Positions 26,766 to 35,191 of a DNA stretch of 64,000 nucleotides are shown here, one piece after another. Positions within the stretch are counted from its first letter, which is position 1. Each line of letters starts with the position of its first letter. A program made the translations under genes and the position numbers. The stretch comes from DATARR01 sp044868005 (lineage in GTDB: Bacteria > Acidobacteriota > Thermoanaerobaculia > Multivoradales > UBA5704): positions 11,048 to 75,047 of the forward strand of contig JBIOVX010000095.1 in the NCBI GenBank assembly GCA_044868005.1. The letters run 5' to 3'. Below the pieces are notes generated by a model. The model had not been told where the DNA came from. It worked only from the letters and a program-made list of their open reading frames with translations, and ran no database searches.

Positions 26766-26859
26766 CTCTGCCTATGCCCCTTCGGGGCTTCTGATATTTG
26801 GAGGGCTTCCTTTCCTGGCGCTAAAGCACCAGGCTTTATGCCTGTGCGCCTTCGGCGCG
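26766..26859 (+). repeat. Composite palindromic (REP-like) unit 2
   Basis: Same composite as unit 1 in the other orientation: GCCCCTTCGGGGC hairpin, ~20-nt spacer, then the 46-nt palindrome block at 26814-26859 ending CTTCGGCGCG. Units 1 and 2 form a large inverted pair directly downstream of the transposase gene. Together with the flanking bases they fill the 331-bp stretch without a gene (26628-26958). Confidence 0.85.
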
Positions 26860-26958
26860 GAATACTTGTGCCGTGCCGCTGGGGTCTATCTGGTCTGATT
26901 GGCCGGACGCGATTCGTACCGAATTTCAGCCCCAACCCCGGTTTCTACTTGTCGCGCC

Positions 26959-27411
26959 TCACCCGAGCAGGTATCTCTCGTCATAGGGAATCCGGTTCTT
27001 CTTGAGGAGCGCGATCAACTCGTCCTTGAACGAGACCTTCTTGTGATGTTCCTCCTGATTCTGGATGTACTTCCGCACCGTGGGCACCAGAGACTCGCTG
27101 ACGGAGAAGGCCGCATATCCATCCTGCCAATCGAAGAACTCGCGACGGTCAGGAAGATCGTTCACCCACTTCGAGGATTTACCTTTGATCTTCTGAAGCA
27201 TCATTGAGACGGCGATGTCCGTCTTGAATTTGGCGAGGATATGGACGTGATCGGGTATACCGCCAATCTCCAACAGGATACCGCCCTCGCCCCGAATGAT
27301 GCCGCCGATGTATTCGTAGAGACGGTCCCGGAGGCCATCTTGGATCAGGGGGATGCGGTTCTTCGTCGAGTAGACGATGTGATAGAGAAGATTGGAGAAG
27401 GTGGTGGCCAT
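26959..27411 (-). CDS. IS200/IS605-family Y1 transposase (REP-associated, RAYT-like)
   Basis: 150 aa, the size of TnpA-like single-strand transposases. Start ATTFSNLLYHIVYSTKNR is the family opening; the HUH metal motif is DHVHILAKF, and the candidate nucleophile Tyr is in VRKYIQNQEEHH. Such enzymes nick and rejoin single-stranded DNA at hairpins. The gene is bracketed by composite palindromic repeats at 26667-26859 and 27488-27587, the arrangement expected for a RAYT and its repeats. No TnpB/IscB partner is present. GC is lower than in the core genes. Confidence 0.9.
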   Translation of the reverse strand: MATTFSNLLYHIVYSTKNRIPLIQDGLRDRLYEYIGGIIRGEGGILLEIGGIPDHVHILAKFKTDIAVSMMLQKIKGKSSKWVNDLPDRREFFDWQDGYAAFSVSESLVPTVRKYIQNQEEHHKKVSFKDELIALLKKNRIPYDERYLLG

Positions 27412-27487
27412 GGGCGCCCTCCGAATTTGTGGTTGTGCAGTTTCGGACGAGAATATCGGGTGTGCGGCCGCGGCGCCAAGCCAAATG

Positions 27488-27587
27488 CGAGGAGGCTGCC
27501 TACGCCCCTTCGGGGCTTCGGGCGGATTGAGGCGGCCCGTTCCTGGCGCTGAAGCGCCAGGCTTTATGCCTGTGCGCCTTCGGCGCG
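27488..27587 (+). repeat. Composite palindromic (REP-like) unit 3
   Basis: GCCCCTTCGGGGC hairpin near 27500, then the 46-nt block at 27542-27587, which matches the block at 26814 with a few differences (CGCTGAAGCGCC here against CGCTAAAGCACC). It lies upstream of the transposase start. Confidence 0.85.
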
Positions 27588-27590
27588 GTC

Positions 27591-27812
27591 CTACGACCGC
27601 TCATGAACCTCGTCGCGGTTGAATCGCCAGCCTTGAGAATTTCCCTGTCCAGAAAGGCGACGGATCTCCGCGATGTCGTCCTCGACTGCGGGCCTCAAGG
27701 TGAGGTCCTCCAGATAGGTCCGGATGAGTTGATCCAAGCTCATTCCCATGCTCTCGGCTACTTCCTGAGCCCGTTGAGCAATCTGCTCGTCGATCGTTAT
27801 GGTCAAGATCAT
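27591..27812 (-). CDS. Ribbon-helix-helix antitoxin-like protein (orphan)
   Basis: 73 aa. N-terminal strand ILTITIDEQ followed by two helices (AQRAQEVAESMGMSLDQLIRTY, in parts) is the RHH/VapB-like pattern; the C-terminal tail (NSQGWRFNRDEVHERS) is the usual toxin-binding end. In this family a PIN toxin normally overlaps the stop; here the stop is followed after 3 bp by palindromic unit 3, and no toxin frame is found. It starts 9 nt after the 3' end of tRNA-Ser(TGA). Confidence 0.7.
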   Translation of the reverse strand: MILTITIDEQIAQRAQEVAESMGMSLDQLIRTYLEDLTLRPAVEDDIAEIRRLSGQGNSQGWRFNRDEVHERS

Positions 27813-27821
27813 ATGAGCTTA

Positions 27822-27911
<90 letters not shown>

Positions 27912-27929
27912 GGCAGGATCTTCAACAGC

Positions 27930-29222
27930 TTAGCGCGATGAGGTAATCCGCTCCAGCCCGCCGGCGAACGGACGCAGGGCGTCCGGAATCAGGACGGAGC
28001 CGTCTTCCTGCTGGTAGTTCTCCAGGATCGCGATCAGCGTGCGGCCAATCGCCAGCCCCGAGCCGTTCAGGGTGTGGAGCAGGCGCGGCTTGCCGCCTCC
28101 GGCGGGACGGTAGCGCAGGTTCGCCCGGCGCGCCTGGAAGTCCTCGCAGTTGCTGCAGGAGGAGATCTCCCGGTATGCCTGCTGGCCGGGCAGCCAGACC
28201 TCGACGTCGTAGGTCTTGGCGGCGCTGAATCCTGTGTCTCCAGTGGAGAGGGTCGCCACGCGGTACGGCAGCTCGAGAAGCTGCAGCACGCGCTCGGCAT
28301 GGCCGGTCAGCTCCTCCAGGGCGTCATAGCTCGTCTCCGGAGTCGTGAGCTGCACCAGCTCGACCTTGTTGAACTGGTGCTGGCGGATGAGGCCGCGCAC
28401 GTCCTTGCCGTAGGAGCCGGCCTCGCTGCGGAAGCAGGGCGTGTAGGCCGTGTAGCGGACGGGCAGGCGCGACTCGTCCAGGATCTCGTCGCGGTGCAGG
28501 CTGGTGAGAGGCACCTCGGCAGTGGGGATCAGGCAATAAGGAAAGCCCTCGAGCTTGAAGAGGTCCTGCTCGAACTTGGGAAGATGCCCGGTGCCGAGCA
28601 GGGTCTCACGGTTGACGATGACCGGCGGCAGCACCTCGGTGTAGCCGTGGGAGCGGGTGTGAAGGCCGAGCATGAGGTTGATGAGCGCCCGCTCGAGCAG
28701 GGCCCCGGCGCCGAAGGAGACGGTGAAGCGGGCGCCGGCCAGCTTGGCGCCACGCTCGAAGTCGAGGATGCCGAGCGCCGGACCGAGGTCCCAGTGCGCC
28801 TGAGGCTCGAAGTCGAATTCGCGGGGAACTCCCACCGTCCGCTCGATGCGGTTGGCGCTTTCGTCCTTGCCCACCGGCACGCTCTCGTGCGGCAGGTTGG
28901 GCAGGGAGTACTCGATCGCCTGCAGCTCCGGCTCGATCGCCTGGAGCCGCGCCTCCAGCTCCTCGATGCGCGTCTTGAGCCGGCCCACCGCCGCGATCTC
29001 TTCGGCGGCATCGCCTCCACTCTGCTTGACCTGCCCGATGGCTCGGCTCGCCTCGTTGCGCTGGCGCTTGAGGTCCTCCACCTCGACGAGGGCCGCCCGC
29101 CGCTCGGTGTCGAGCCGCAGCCAGGCGTCGAGCGGCGCCGGGTCCGCGTCGCGCTGGATCAGACCCTGGCGCACCTTCTCGGGTTCGTCGCGGAGGAGGT
29201 CGCGGGCGAGCATGGCGGGCAA
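27930..29222 (-). CDS. serS: Seryl-tRNA synthetase
   Basis: 430 aa, standard length. N-terminal coiled-coil arm (about 30-105: LDTERRAALVEVEDLKRQR in part) that grips the long variable arm of tRNA-Ser. Class II motifs: motif 2 TPCFRSEAGSYGKDVRGLIR (20 residues) and motif 3 GSGLAIGRTLIAILENYQ. Charges tRNA-Ser with serine. ATG 29222 or 29213 (MLARDLLRDEP) could be the start; the second is the family's usual beginning. Two tRNA-Ser genes lie downstream on the same strand, the first only 18 nt away. Confidence 0.97.
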   Translation of the reverse strand: MPAMLARDLLRDEPEKVRQGLIQRDADPAPLDAWLRLDTERRAALVEVEDLKRQRNEASRAIGQVKQSGGDAAEEIAAVGRLKTRIEELEARLQAIEPELQAIEYSLPNLPHESVPVGKDESANRIERTVGVPREFDFEPQAHWDLGPALGILDFERGAKLAGARFTVSFGAGALLERALINLMLGLHTRSHGYTEVLPPVIVNRETLLGTGHLPKFEQDLFKLEGFPYCLIPTAEVPLTSLHRDEILDESRLPVRYTAYTPCFRSEAGSYGKDVRGLIRQHQFNKVELVQLTTPETSYDALEELTGHAERVLQLLELPYRVATLSTGDTGFSAAKTYDVEVWLPGQQAYREISSCSNCEDFQARRANLRYRPAGGGKPRLLHTLNGSGLAIGRTLIAILENYQQEDGSVLIPDALRPFAGGLERITSSR

Positions 29223-29237
29223 GTGTATCCCGCGCTC

Positions 29238-29327
29238 GACCTCACCCCAACCCCTCTCCTAAAGGAGAGGGGCTTGTTTTTGTTCGTTCCCCTTCTCCTT
29301 TAGGAGAAGGGGCTAGGGGATGAGGTC
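29238..29327. repeat. Imperfect 90-bp inverted repeat with two inner palindromes
   Basis: Outer arms GACCTCACCCC... and ...GATGAGGTC pair imperfectly. Inside are two perfect palindromes: CCCCTCTCCTAAAGGAGAGGGG at 29251-29272 (here noted by its halves CCCCTCTCCT and AGGAGAGGGG) and a 24-bp one at 29289-29312 (halves CCCCTTCTCCT and AGGAGAAGGGG), split by a T-rich stretch. It lies between divergent genes, so a terminator role is unlikely; it resembles a mobile palindromic repeat. Confidence 0.85.
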
Positions 29328-29436
29328 GCGAGGCCACAACGCTCGCCGCTCCTCCTCCGTAGGAAAAGGCAGCGAGTCAGCGATAACATCCGGCAGCCGT
29401 TCCCGGCGGGACGCCCTCGCCAAGCTCAGGACTCTT

Positions 29437-31140
29437 GTGAACGATCCGTCCGTCCTTGCCTCGTTCCGGAGCGAGATCCTCCGGCTTCTGGTACCCCTTG
29501 CAGCGCTGGCGGCGATGGCCTCCTTCGCGATGCGGGAGACCGACCCGTCCGGCGCCGCCGAGAGCGCCTACCTCGCCGTGCTCGCCGCGGCGGTGCTGCT
29601 CCCCATGGGCTTCCTGGTGCGCTGGCCGGCGATCGAGCTGGGTCTCGGCGCGACGCTCGCGACGGCCGCCGTCTGGGCCCTCCCTCCAGGACCGAGCCGG
29701 GGTGCCGCCGTGGTGCTCGTACTTATCGCGTCAGTGTCGATTGCGGCAGGGAGGTTGTTGCTCGCGCGGCCCGCCCTGTCGTCCCTCCTCATTCCCCTCG
29801 CCCTGGCCCTGCAGTTCCTGCTGCGCGGCGAGCTGCTGTTCGAGCCCGCGGTGTCTTTCCGGACGCTCGTCGCCCTGCTCGTCCTGCCGGTGGCGGGAGC
29901 CGCGGCTGTGGCGTTGCTCGCGCGGCGGCACGGAGCTCTTCTCGCCTTGACGGCAGGCGGCATGGCGATCCTGCTGGCTCCGGGGTTCAACGTCGCTTCG
30001 ACCCTGTCGCTGATCGCGCTCGCGGCGGGGGATCTCCTCGCCAGGGAGGATCTCGGCTGGCGGGCGAAGGCCGCGGCATGGATCGTCCTCCTGGCGCCGA
30101 TCCTCTGGGAGCCGGGACCGGGCGTGGCCGCGACGGTCTGCGCCCTCGCCCTGTGGCGGCCGCGCCTCGCGCTAGCGCTCGCCGTGCCGGCGGCGGCCGG
30201 GCTCGCCTGGTTCTTCCAGATGCCGTGGGAGGGGATGGCGCGCCAATTCGCCTGGCTGCCTTTGCTGCTCCCGGCGGCGCTCGTTCCCGAACGCGAACGA
30301 ATCGCGGCCGTCCTGACCGCTGCCTTGATGGCCGCCACCGTTCCCCAGGTTCCGGACCTCTCGACGCTGGCCGCGCCGCTGGGCCTCGCGGCTCTCCACC
30401 TGCGCCGCAGCGGCGCGGTCACCGTGCCGCAGCGGGTGTGGACGGCGGTCCTCCTCGCCGGCACCGCGCTGCTCGCCTCCTATCCCTGGCTGCGCGAGGA
30501 GCCGCTCGTCGCGGCGCTCTCGCTGCTCGGGCTGCAACCCGGAGTGGCTCTGGCGGTGTGGGTGGCGATCGTCTTCCTGGCGCTCGCCGGGTTCGGCGCC
30601 TGGCTGGGGCGCGGCTGGAGCGAGCCGCTGCGCTCCACGCGCCTCGCGGGCCTCGCGGCGGCCTGCGTCCTGCTCGCCCTGTTGCTGGGATTGCCGGCCC
30701 GCGGCACGGACCTGCTGATGCCGGAGGTGCCGGTCGTGCTCGATGCGAGCCATCCAACCTGGGAGACGGGCATTCCGGGGACGCGGGTGAGCATCGTGAT
30801 CCTGGAAGGGAACCTGGCCAACGGCGCCGGCCTGGCTCCCGGAGCTCCGGTGGCCACCCTTCATCTGCGAGGTCCGCAAGGCCGCACGGTCGGCTGGACG
30901 CTGAAGGCCGGCGAGGACCTCGGCGAATGGGCGGCGCGGCGCCCGGACGTGGCGCGGCTGGGAGCGCGGTCACCGCGCGCCTGGATCTCCTGGGTGGCCG
31001 GCGATTTCTTCGCCCAGCGCTACCGCTGCCGCTGGCGGCTGCCGCAAGCCGAGCGCTTCGTCCAACTGCGCATCGTGCGGGCTCCCGGCGCGCCTCCGGA
31101 CCTCGAGCTCGCCCTCTACCAGTTGGAGGTCCGGAGGTGA
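29437..31140 (+). CDS. Polytopic membrane protein of the glycan cluster
   Basis: 567 aa from GTG 29437 (AGGA upstream; N-terminus NDPSVLASFRSEILRLL); the frame opens at ATG 29320 inside a palindromic repeat, which I consider too early. About a dozen hydrophobic helices (for example LVPLAALAAMASFAM, VLLAGTALLASYPWL, LAGLAAACVLLALLLGL) precede a ~145-residue extracytoplasmic beta-type domain ending LELALYQLEVRR. No GT motif is certain. The stop overlaps the start of the GT39-like gene, and both end in similar beta domains, so the two products likely act together at the membrane. Confidence 0.75.
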   Translation: MNDPSVLASFRSEILRLLVPLAALAAMASFAMRETDPSGAAESAYLAVLAAAVLLPMGFLVRWPAIELGLGATLATAAVWALPPGPSRGAAVVLVLIASVSIAAGRLLLARPALSSLLIPLALALQFLLRGELLFEPAVSFRTLVALLVLPVAGAAAVALLARRHGALLALTAGGMAILLAPGFNVASTLSLIALAAGDLLAREDLGWRAKAAAWIVLLAPILWEPGPGVAATVCALALWRPRLALALAVPAAAGLAWFFQMPWEGMARQFAWLPLLLPAALVPERERIAAVLTAALMAATVPQVPDLSTLAAPLGLAALHLRRSGAVTVPQRVWTAVLLAGTALLASYPWLREEPLVAALSLLGLQPGVALAVWVAIVFLALAGFGAWLGRGWSEPLRSTRLAGLAAACVLLALLLGLPARGTDLLMPEVPVVLDASHPTWETGIPGTRVSIVILEGNLANGAGLAPGAPVATLHLRGPQGRTVGWTLKAGEDLGEWAARRPDVARLGARSPRAWISWVAGDFFAQRYRCRWRLPQAERFVQLRIVRAPGAPPDLELALYQLEVRR

Positions 31141-33353
31141 AGCCCGCGGAGGGCGCCGCCAGGACAGTCCTGATTCTGGCAGTCTCCCTCTTGGCTTCGA
31201 TCCTCGTGGCCTGGAAGGCGCCGCTGCCGGCGGACGATCCCTTCCGCGGCACTCTCGTCATCCTGCCGTGCATCCTCGCCGCCTTCTCCGAGATCCACCG
31301 CTGGAGCGTGCGGCGGGGAGGAAAGCGTCTCCCCGGTCCTGGGACGGCGGGGGAGCTGGGCGCGCTCGGCGTCCTGGTGCTGCTCACCCTCGCCCGGCCC
31401 CATGTGGCGCTGGCGCGCAGCGAGGAGATCCTCGCTGCCGGCTTCCTGCTCGTCCTGGCCTGCCGGGTGGCGCGGCAGTCCCGGGCGCTGCGGCCGCTGC
31501 TGGGACAGAGCTTGCCGAGGCGTCCTTCGGCGCTCTTCTTCTTCCTGCCGCTCGCCGTCTATCTGGCGATCCTCCCCTGGTCGGCGCGCCACCGCCAGCC
31601 AGACGGCGACGAGCCCTTCTATCTGCTGGTCACGCACAGCCTGGCGTACGACTTCGACGCCGACCTGACGAACAACTATGCCCACAAGGATTGGCGGTCC
31701 TTCATGGAGCGGCCCATCGAGCCGCAGCCCGGCGATCCGCGGGGCCCTCGCGGCGAGCAGTACTCCCGCCATAACGAGCTGCTGCCCCTGGCGCTCGTCC
31801 CCGCCTACCGCATCGGCGGCAAGCTGGGAGCGCTCGCCACCATGGCGGTCTTCACGGCGCTGCTCGCCTGGCTGACCCTGCGGCTCGCCCGTCACTACGC
31901 CGCCGCGCACCCCGGCGAGGCCCTAGCCGCCTATGCCCTGGCCGCCTTCGCGCCGCCCCTGCTGCTCTACTCCTATCAGGTCTGGGTGGAAGTGCCGGCG
32001 GCGATCCTCGCGGCCGCGGCCCTCGATCGCATCCTGACCCTCGACGGGCAGCGCGCCTGGGGCCGCAAGGAGTGGCTGGGGCTCGGCGTGCCTGTGCTGC
32101 TGCTGCCGGTGCTCAAGCTGCGCTTCATCCTCATCGCCGGTCCGCTGCTGTTCATGGGCTGGTGGCACGCCGGCCGCCCGCGCCGGCCGGTGTTCATCCT
32201 GACCGGGCTGCTCGCGGTGGTGGCCGGCGGCATGCTCATCTACAACCAGGTCGTCTACTCGAACCCGTTGAAGATCCATACCTGGCAGGAGGTCGATCCT
32301 CACCGCTACAGCCCGGCCTCCTATCTCCAGGGGAGCTTCGGCCTCTTCTTCGACGCCGCCTTCGGCCTCTTCGGCTGCGCACCGATCTGGCTCCTCCTGC
32401 TGCCTGCCCTCGTGCTGCTCGCCGCCTGGCGCAACCGGCTCCTGCTCCACGCCGCGGCGCTGAGCCTGCCGTACCTGGTGATCGTGGCGCCGCGCGTCGA
32501 GTGGTACGGCGGCTGGTCGCCGCCCTTCCGCTACGCCCTCATCGCGCTGCCGCTGCTCGCCATCGCGCTCGTGCCGCTGCTCGCCCGGCGCGGCGAGCGG
32601 CCCGGCGCCTGGGCGCTCCTCGGCGGTCTCGGCGCTCTCACCCTGGTGTTGACGCTGGTGTGGGTGACGGTGCCCGGCTGGACCTACAACTTCGCGGACG
32701 GCCGCACCTACGCGCTCGACGTCCTGAGCGGACGGCTCGGCCTGGACCTCGCTCGTTTCTTCCCCAGCTCCATCCGCCCGCGCGCCGCCACCTGGCTCTG
32801 GCCGCTGCTCTCCCTTCCCGTCCTATCGCTCCTCTGGTGGCTGCCCAAGCGCCGCGGCGGAGCGCGGCCAGGAGCGGCGGCGGCCCTCTCCGGCATCGCC
32901 TTGCTCCTCGGCTCGGCGGCGCTGCTGCTCGCCGCGGCCGAGCGCGTACCGACGCGGATCATCGAGTTGGAGGATGCGCAGGTGTGGAAGAGCGGCGGGC
33001 ATCCGCACCCCGACCGCTGGGTCCTCGAGCGGACGCGCTATCGCGGCGGCTGGGTGCTGCGGGTGAGCGAATCCTTGAAGGCGCCGGTGGTGCCGGGAGG
33101 CAAGCGGGTGAAGCTCACTCTGCACGCGGAGTTCATCCGCAATCAGCCCGTCCCCTTCACGCTGGATATCCAGCAGGGCGATCGCTGGCTCGCGGCCTGG
33201 CGTCCAGGCCGGCAGCGCATCTGGCAACGGATCGAGGTAGGCCCCGTCGACTGGCGCGCCGGCGAGCCGCTGGTCCTCGCCGCCCACGGACCGCATCCGC
33301 CGGGCGAGCTGAACGGCGCGATTCTGGACTCGGTGGAGATGGAGTGGGAGTGA
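31137..33353 (+). CDS. GT39/ArnT-like membrane glycosyltransferase
   Basis: 738 aa from GTG 31137 (GTGA overlap). About ten transmembrane helices; the first large loop carries the acidic motif RQPDGDEPFYLL, the GT-C catalytic hallmark seen as GDEP in ArnT/PMT-like enzymes, followed by YSRHNELLPLALVPAYRIGG. A ~130-residue C-terminal domain is beta-rich (VKLTLHAEFIRNQPVPF). GT-C enzymes use polyprenyl-phosphate sugars and act on the outer face of the inner membrane. Donor and acceptor are unknown. Coupled to genes on both sides. Confidence 0.82.
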   Translation: MKPAEGAARTVLILAVSLLASILVAWKAPLPADDPFRGTLVILPCILAAFSEIHRWSVRRGGKRLPGPGTAGELGALGVLVLLTLARPHVALARSEEILAAGFLLVLACRVARQSRALRPLLGQSLPRRPSALFFFLPLAVYLAILPWSARHRQPDGDEPFYLLVTHSLAYDFDADLTNNYAHKDWRSFMERPIEPQPGDPRGPRGEQYSRHNELLPLALVPAYRIGGKLGALATMAVFTALLAWLTLRLARHYAAAHPGEALAAYALAAFAPPLLLYSYQVWVEVPAAILAAAALDRILTLDGQRAWGRKEWLGLGVPVLLLPVLKLRFILIAGPLLFMGWWHAGRPRRPVFILTGLLAVVAGGMLIYNQVVYSNPLKIHTWQEVDPHRYSPASYLQGSFGLFFDAAFGLFGCAPIWLLLLPALVLLAAWRNRLLLHAAALSLPYLVIVAPRVEWYGGWSPPFRYALIALPLLAIALVPLLARRGERPGAWALLGGLGALTLVLTLVWVTVPGWTYNFADGRTYALDVLSGRLGLDLARFFPSSIRPRAATWLWPLLSLPVLSLLWWLPKRRGGARPGAAAALSGIALLLGSAALLLAAAERVPTRIIELEDAQVWKSGGHPHPDRWVLERTRYRGGWVLRVSESLKAPVVPGGKRVKLTLHAEFIRNQPVPFTLDIQQGDRWLAAWRPGRQRIWQRIEVGPVDWRAGEPLVLAAHGPHPPGELNGAILDSVEMEWE

Positions 33354-34261
33354 CCACCTCCGCCGTCGTCCCCACCCTCGGAAAAAGTCCTCTGCTCGTT
33401 CCCTGTCTCGAAGCGCTGCGCAGGGAAGGCGCGGAGATCCTCCTCGTCGATCAAGCCGAAGTCCCGGTCGAGATTCCCGCCGGGCTCGCCGACTACATCC
33501 TGCGGCCGGGGCGCAATCTCGGCTTCGCGGCGGGGACGAACCTGGGGATCGAGGCCGCGGCGGGCGAATGGATCGCCACCGTCAACGACGACGCGGTGGT
33601 CGAGCCCGGCTGGCTAGGAGCTCTCGTCGAAGCCCTGGAGGCGGATCCGCGGGCCGGCGCGGCGCAGGGAGTCAACGTGCGGCTCGACGCGCCGGATCTC
33701 GCCGACGGTTGCGGGATCGCCTGGAACCGCTGGTGGCAGGCCGTGCAGATCGGCCACGGCCGGTCGGTACCCGCGCCCACTGCCGGCGCTCGCGAGATCT
33801 TCGGCGTCTCGGCCACGGCCGCGGTTTTCCGCCGCGATGCATTGCGCGCCGCCGCTCGCCGCGGCGAGGTCTTCGATTCGCGGCTGGGCTCGTACTACGA
33901 GGACGTGGACCTCGCCGGCCGGCTGCGCGCCGCCGGCTGGCGCGCTCTGCTGGTGCCTTCGGCGCGGGCGCGCCACGCCGGCTCGGCCACCGGCGGCACG
34001 CTCTCCCGCGAGCGCTGGCGCCTGATCTATGGCAATCGCTACCTCGCTGCAGCCCGCCTCCTCGGCCGCTCCTTCTGGCGCCGGCTGCCGCGCATGGCGG
34101 CGCGGGACGGGGTCGATCTGATCAAAGCCCTCTCGCGCGGCGAGGGGGACCTCGCCTCGGGCGTCCTCTCCGGATGGGTGCGGGCCGCCTGGCGCCTGCC
34201 GGGCTTCGTCCGCGGTCGCGCTCCGCTCGTGCCTTTGAGCGAGATCCGCCGCTTCCGGTAA
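33350..34261 (+). CDS. Glycosyltransferase family 2
   Basis: 303 aa from GTG 33350 overlapping the upstream TGA. GT-A fold: TTSAVVPTLGKSPLLVPCL start, NLGFAAGTNLGIEAA, the metal-binding WIATVNDDAVVEPGW and acceptor-site YYEDVDLAGRLRAAGWR. The NLGFAAGxN...YEDVDL pattern is that of rhamnosyl/galactofuranosyl-type GT2s in O-antigen and exopolysaccharide loci. Cytoplasmic, with a short amphipathic C-terminus. Confidence 0.88.
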   Translation: MTTSAVVPTLGKSPLLVPCLEALRREGAEILLVDQAEVPVEIPAGLADYILRPGRNLGFAAGTNLGIEAAAGEWIATVNDDAVVEPGWLGALVEALEADPRAGAAQGVNVRLDAPDLADGCGIAWNRWWQAVQIGHGRSVPAPTAGAREIFGVSATAAVFRRDALRAAARRGEVFDSRLGSYYEDVDLAGRLRAAGWRALLVPSARARHAGSATGGTLSRERWRLIYGNRYLAAARLLGRSFWRRLPRMAARDGVDLIKALSRGEGDLASGVLSGWVRAAWRLPGFVRGRAPLVPLSEIRRFR

Positions 34262-34270
34262 CCTCTCGGC

Positions 34271-35191
34271 GTGAATTCCCCTCCTCTCCTCACGGGCGTC
34301 GTCGTCCACTGGCGCAATGAGGATCTGCTGGCCGGCCTCGTGGCGGCCTGGCCGCGAGACCCGCGTTTCGAGCTGCTGGTGGTGGACAACGGCTCGTCGG
34401 CGCCGCTGCCGGACGGGGTGCGCGTCCTCCGTCCGGGCCGCAACCTGGGGTTCGCGGGCGGCGCCAACGCCGGCGTCGCGGAGGCGAAAGGGGAGATCCT
34501 GCTCATCCTGAATCCCGACGCGGTGCCCGAGGAGGGAGCGCTCGACCGGCTGCTGGAGGGCTTCGCCGCTCACCCGGAAGCCGCCGGTCTCGCGCCTCGC
34601 CTCGCCGGACCCTCAGGCAAGCCGCAGGCCGCCTGGCAGCTCCGGCGCCTGCCCTCGGCCTGGCAGTGCCTGCTGCACGCGCTGCCGTTTCCGGATCTCT
34701 CCCGACCGAGGTCCGAGCCCGCGGCCGGCGCGCCCGTCGAGCAACCGGCGGCGGCGGCGCTGGCGCTGCGGAGAGAAGCCCTGGCTCGGGTCGGCGGCTT
34801 CGACGCGGGCTTTCATCCGGCCTGGTTCGAGGACGTGGACCTCGCCCGGCGCTTTCAGCAGGCGGGCTTGCCGATCCTCTACTGGCCGGCGGCCCGCTTT
34901 CGGCATCGCCTGGGCAGCACGGTGCCTCGGCTGGGATACGGACCCTTCCTCTATATCTACTACAGGAACCTCGGCCGTTATCTCGCCAAGCACCACGGCC
35001 TGGCCTGGGCGGCGGCGGCGCGAGCGGCTCTGGTGCCGGGAGTCGCCCTGCGGCTCCTGCTGTTGCCGCTGCGGCGTCCGCGGCGCGCGGCGTCCCGGCG
35101 CGAGGCGCTCCGCGGTCTCCTCGCGGTGCTCGCCGGCGCGCTGTCGGGCTGGCGCCGGCCTCGCGGCTACGCGGAGGGCGCGCTCTCTTGA
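34271..35191 (+). CDS. Glycosyltransferase family 2
   Basis: 306 aa from GTG 34271, 9 nt after the previous stop. GT2 motifs: FELLVVDNGSSAPL, GRNLGFAGGANAGVAEA, ILLILNPDAVPEEG (metal site), WFEDVDLARRFQQAG. Close in type to the previous and next genes, so the three may be successive duplications that add neighbouring sugars. The basic C-terminal region (LLLLPLRRPRRAASRR) may dock to the membrane. Confidence 0.88.
   Translation: MNSPPLLTGVVVHWRNEDLLAGLVAAWPRDPRFELLVVDNGSSAPLPDGVRVLRPGRNLGFAGGANAGVAEAKGEILLILNPDAVPEEGALDRLLEGFAAHPEAAGLAPRLAGPSGKPQAAWQLRRLPSAWQCLLHALPFPDLSRPRSEPAAGAPVEQPAAAALALRREALARVGGFDAGFHPAWFEDVDLARRFQQAGLPILYWPAARFRHRLGSTVPRLGYGPFLYIYYRNLGRYLAKHHGLAWAAAARAALVPGVALRLLLLPLRRPRRAASRREALRGLLAVLAGALSGWRRPRGYAEGALS

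Larger units (their letters stand above)
26667..27587. mobile_element. RAYT/REP-type element
   Basis: The transposase gene plus its three composite palindromic units (one inverted, two direct) behave as a unit of about 0.92 kb. Left boundary by the inverted unit 1, right boundary 4 bp after the stop of an antitoxin gene. No target-site duplication is expected for this family and none was seen. Confidence 0.7.
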
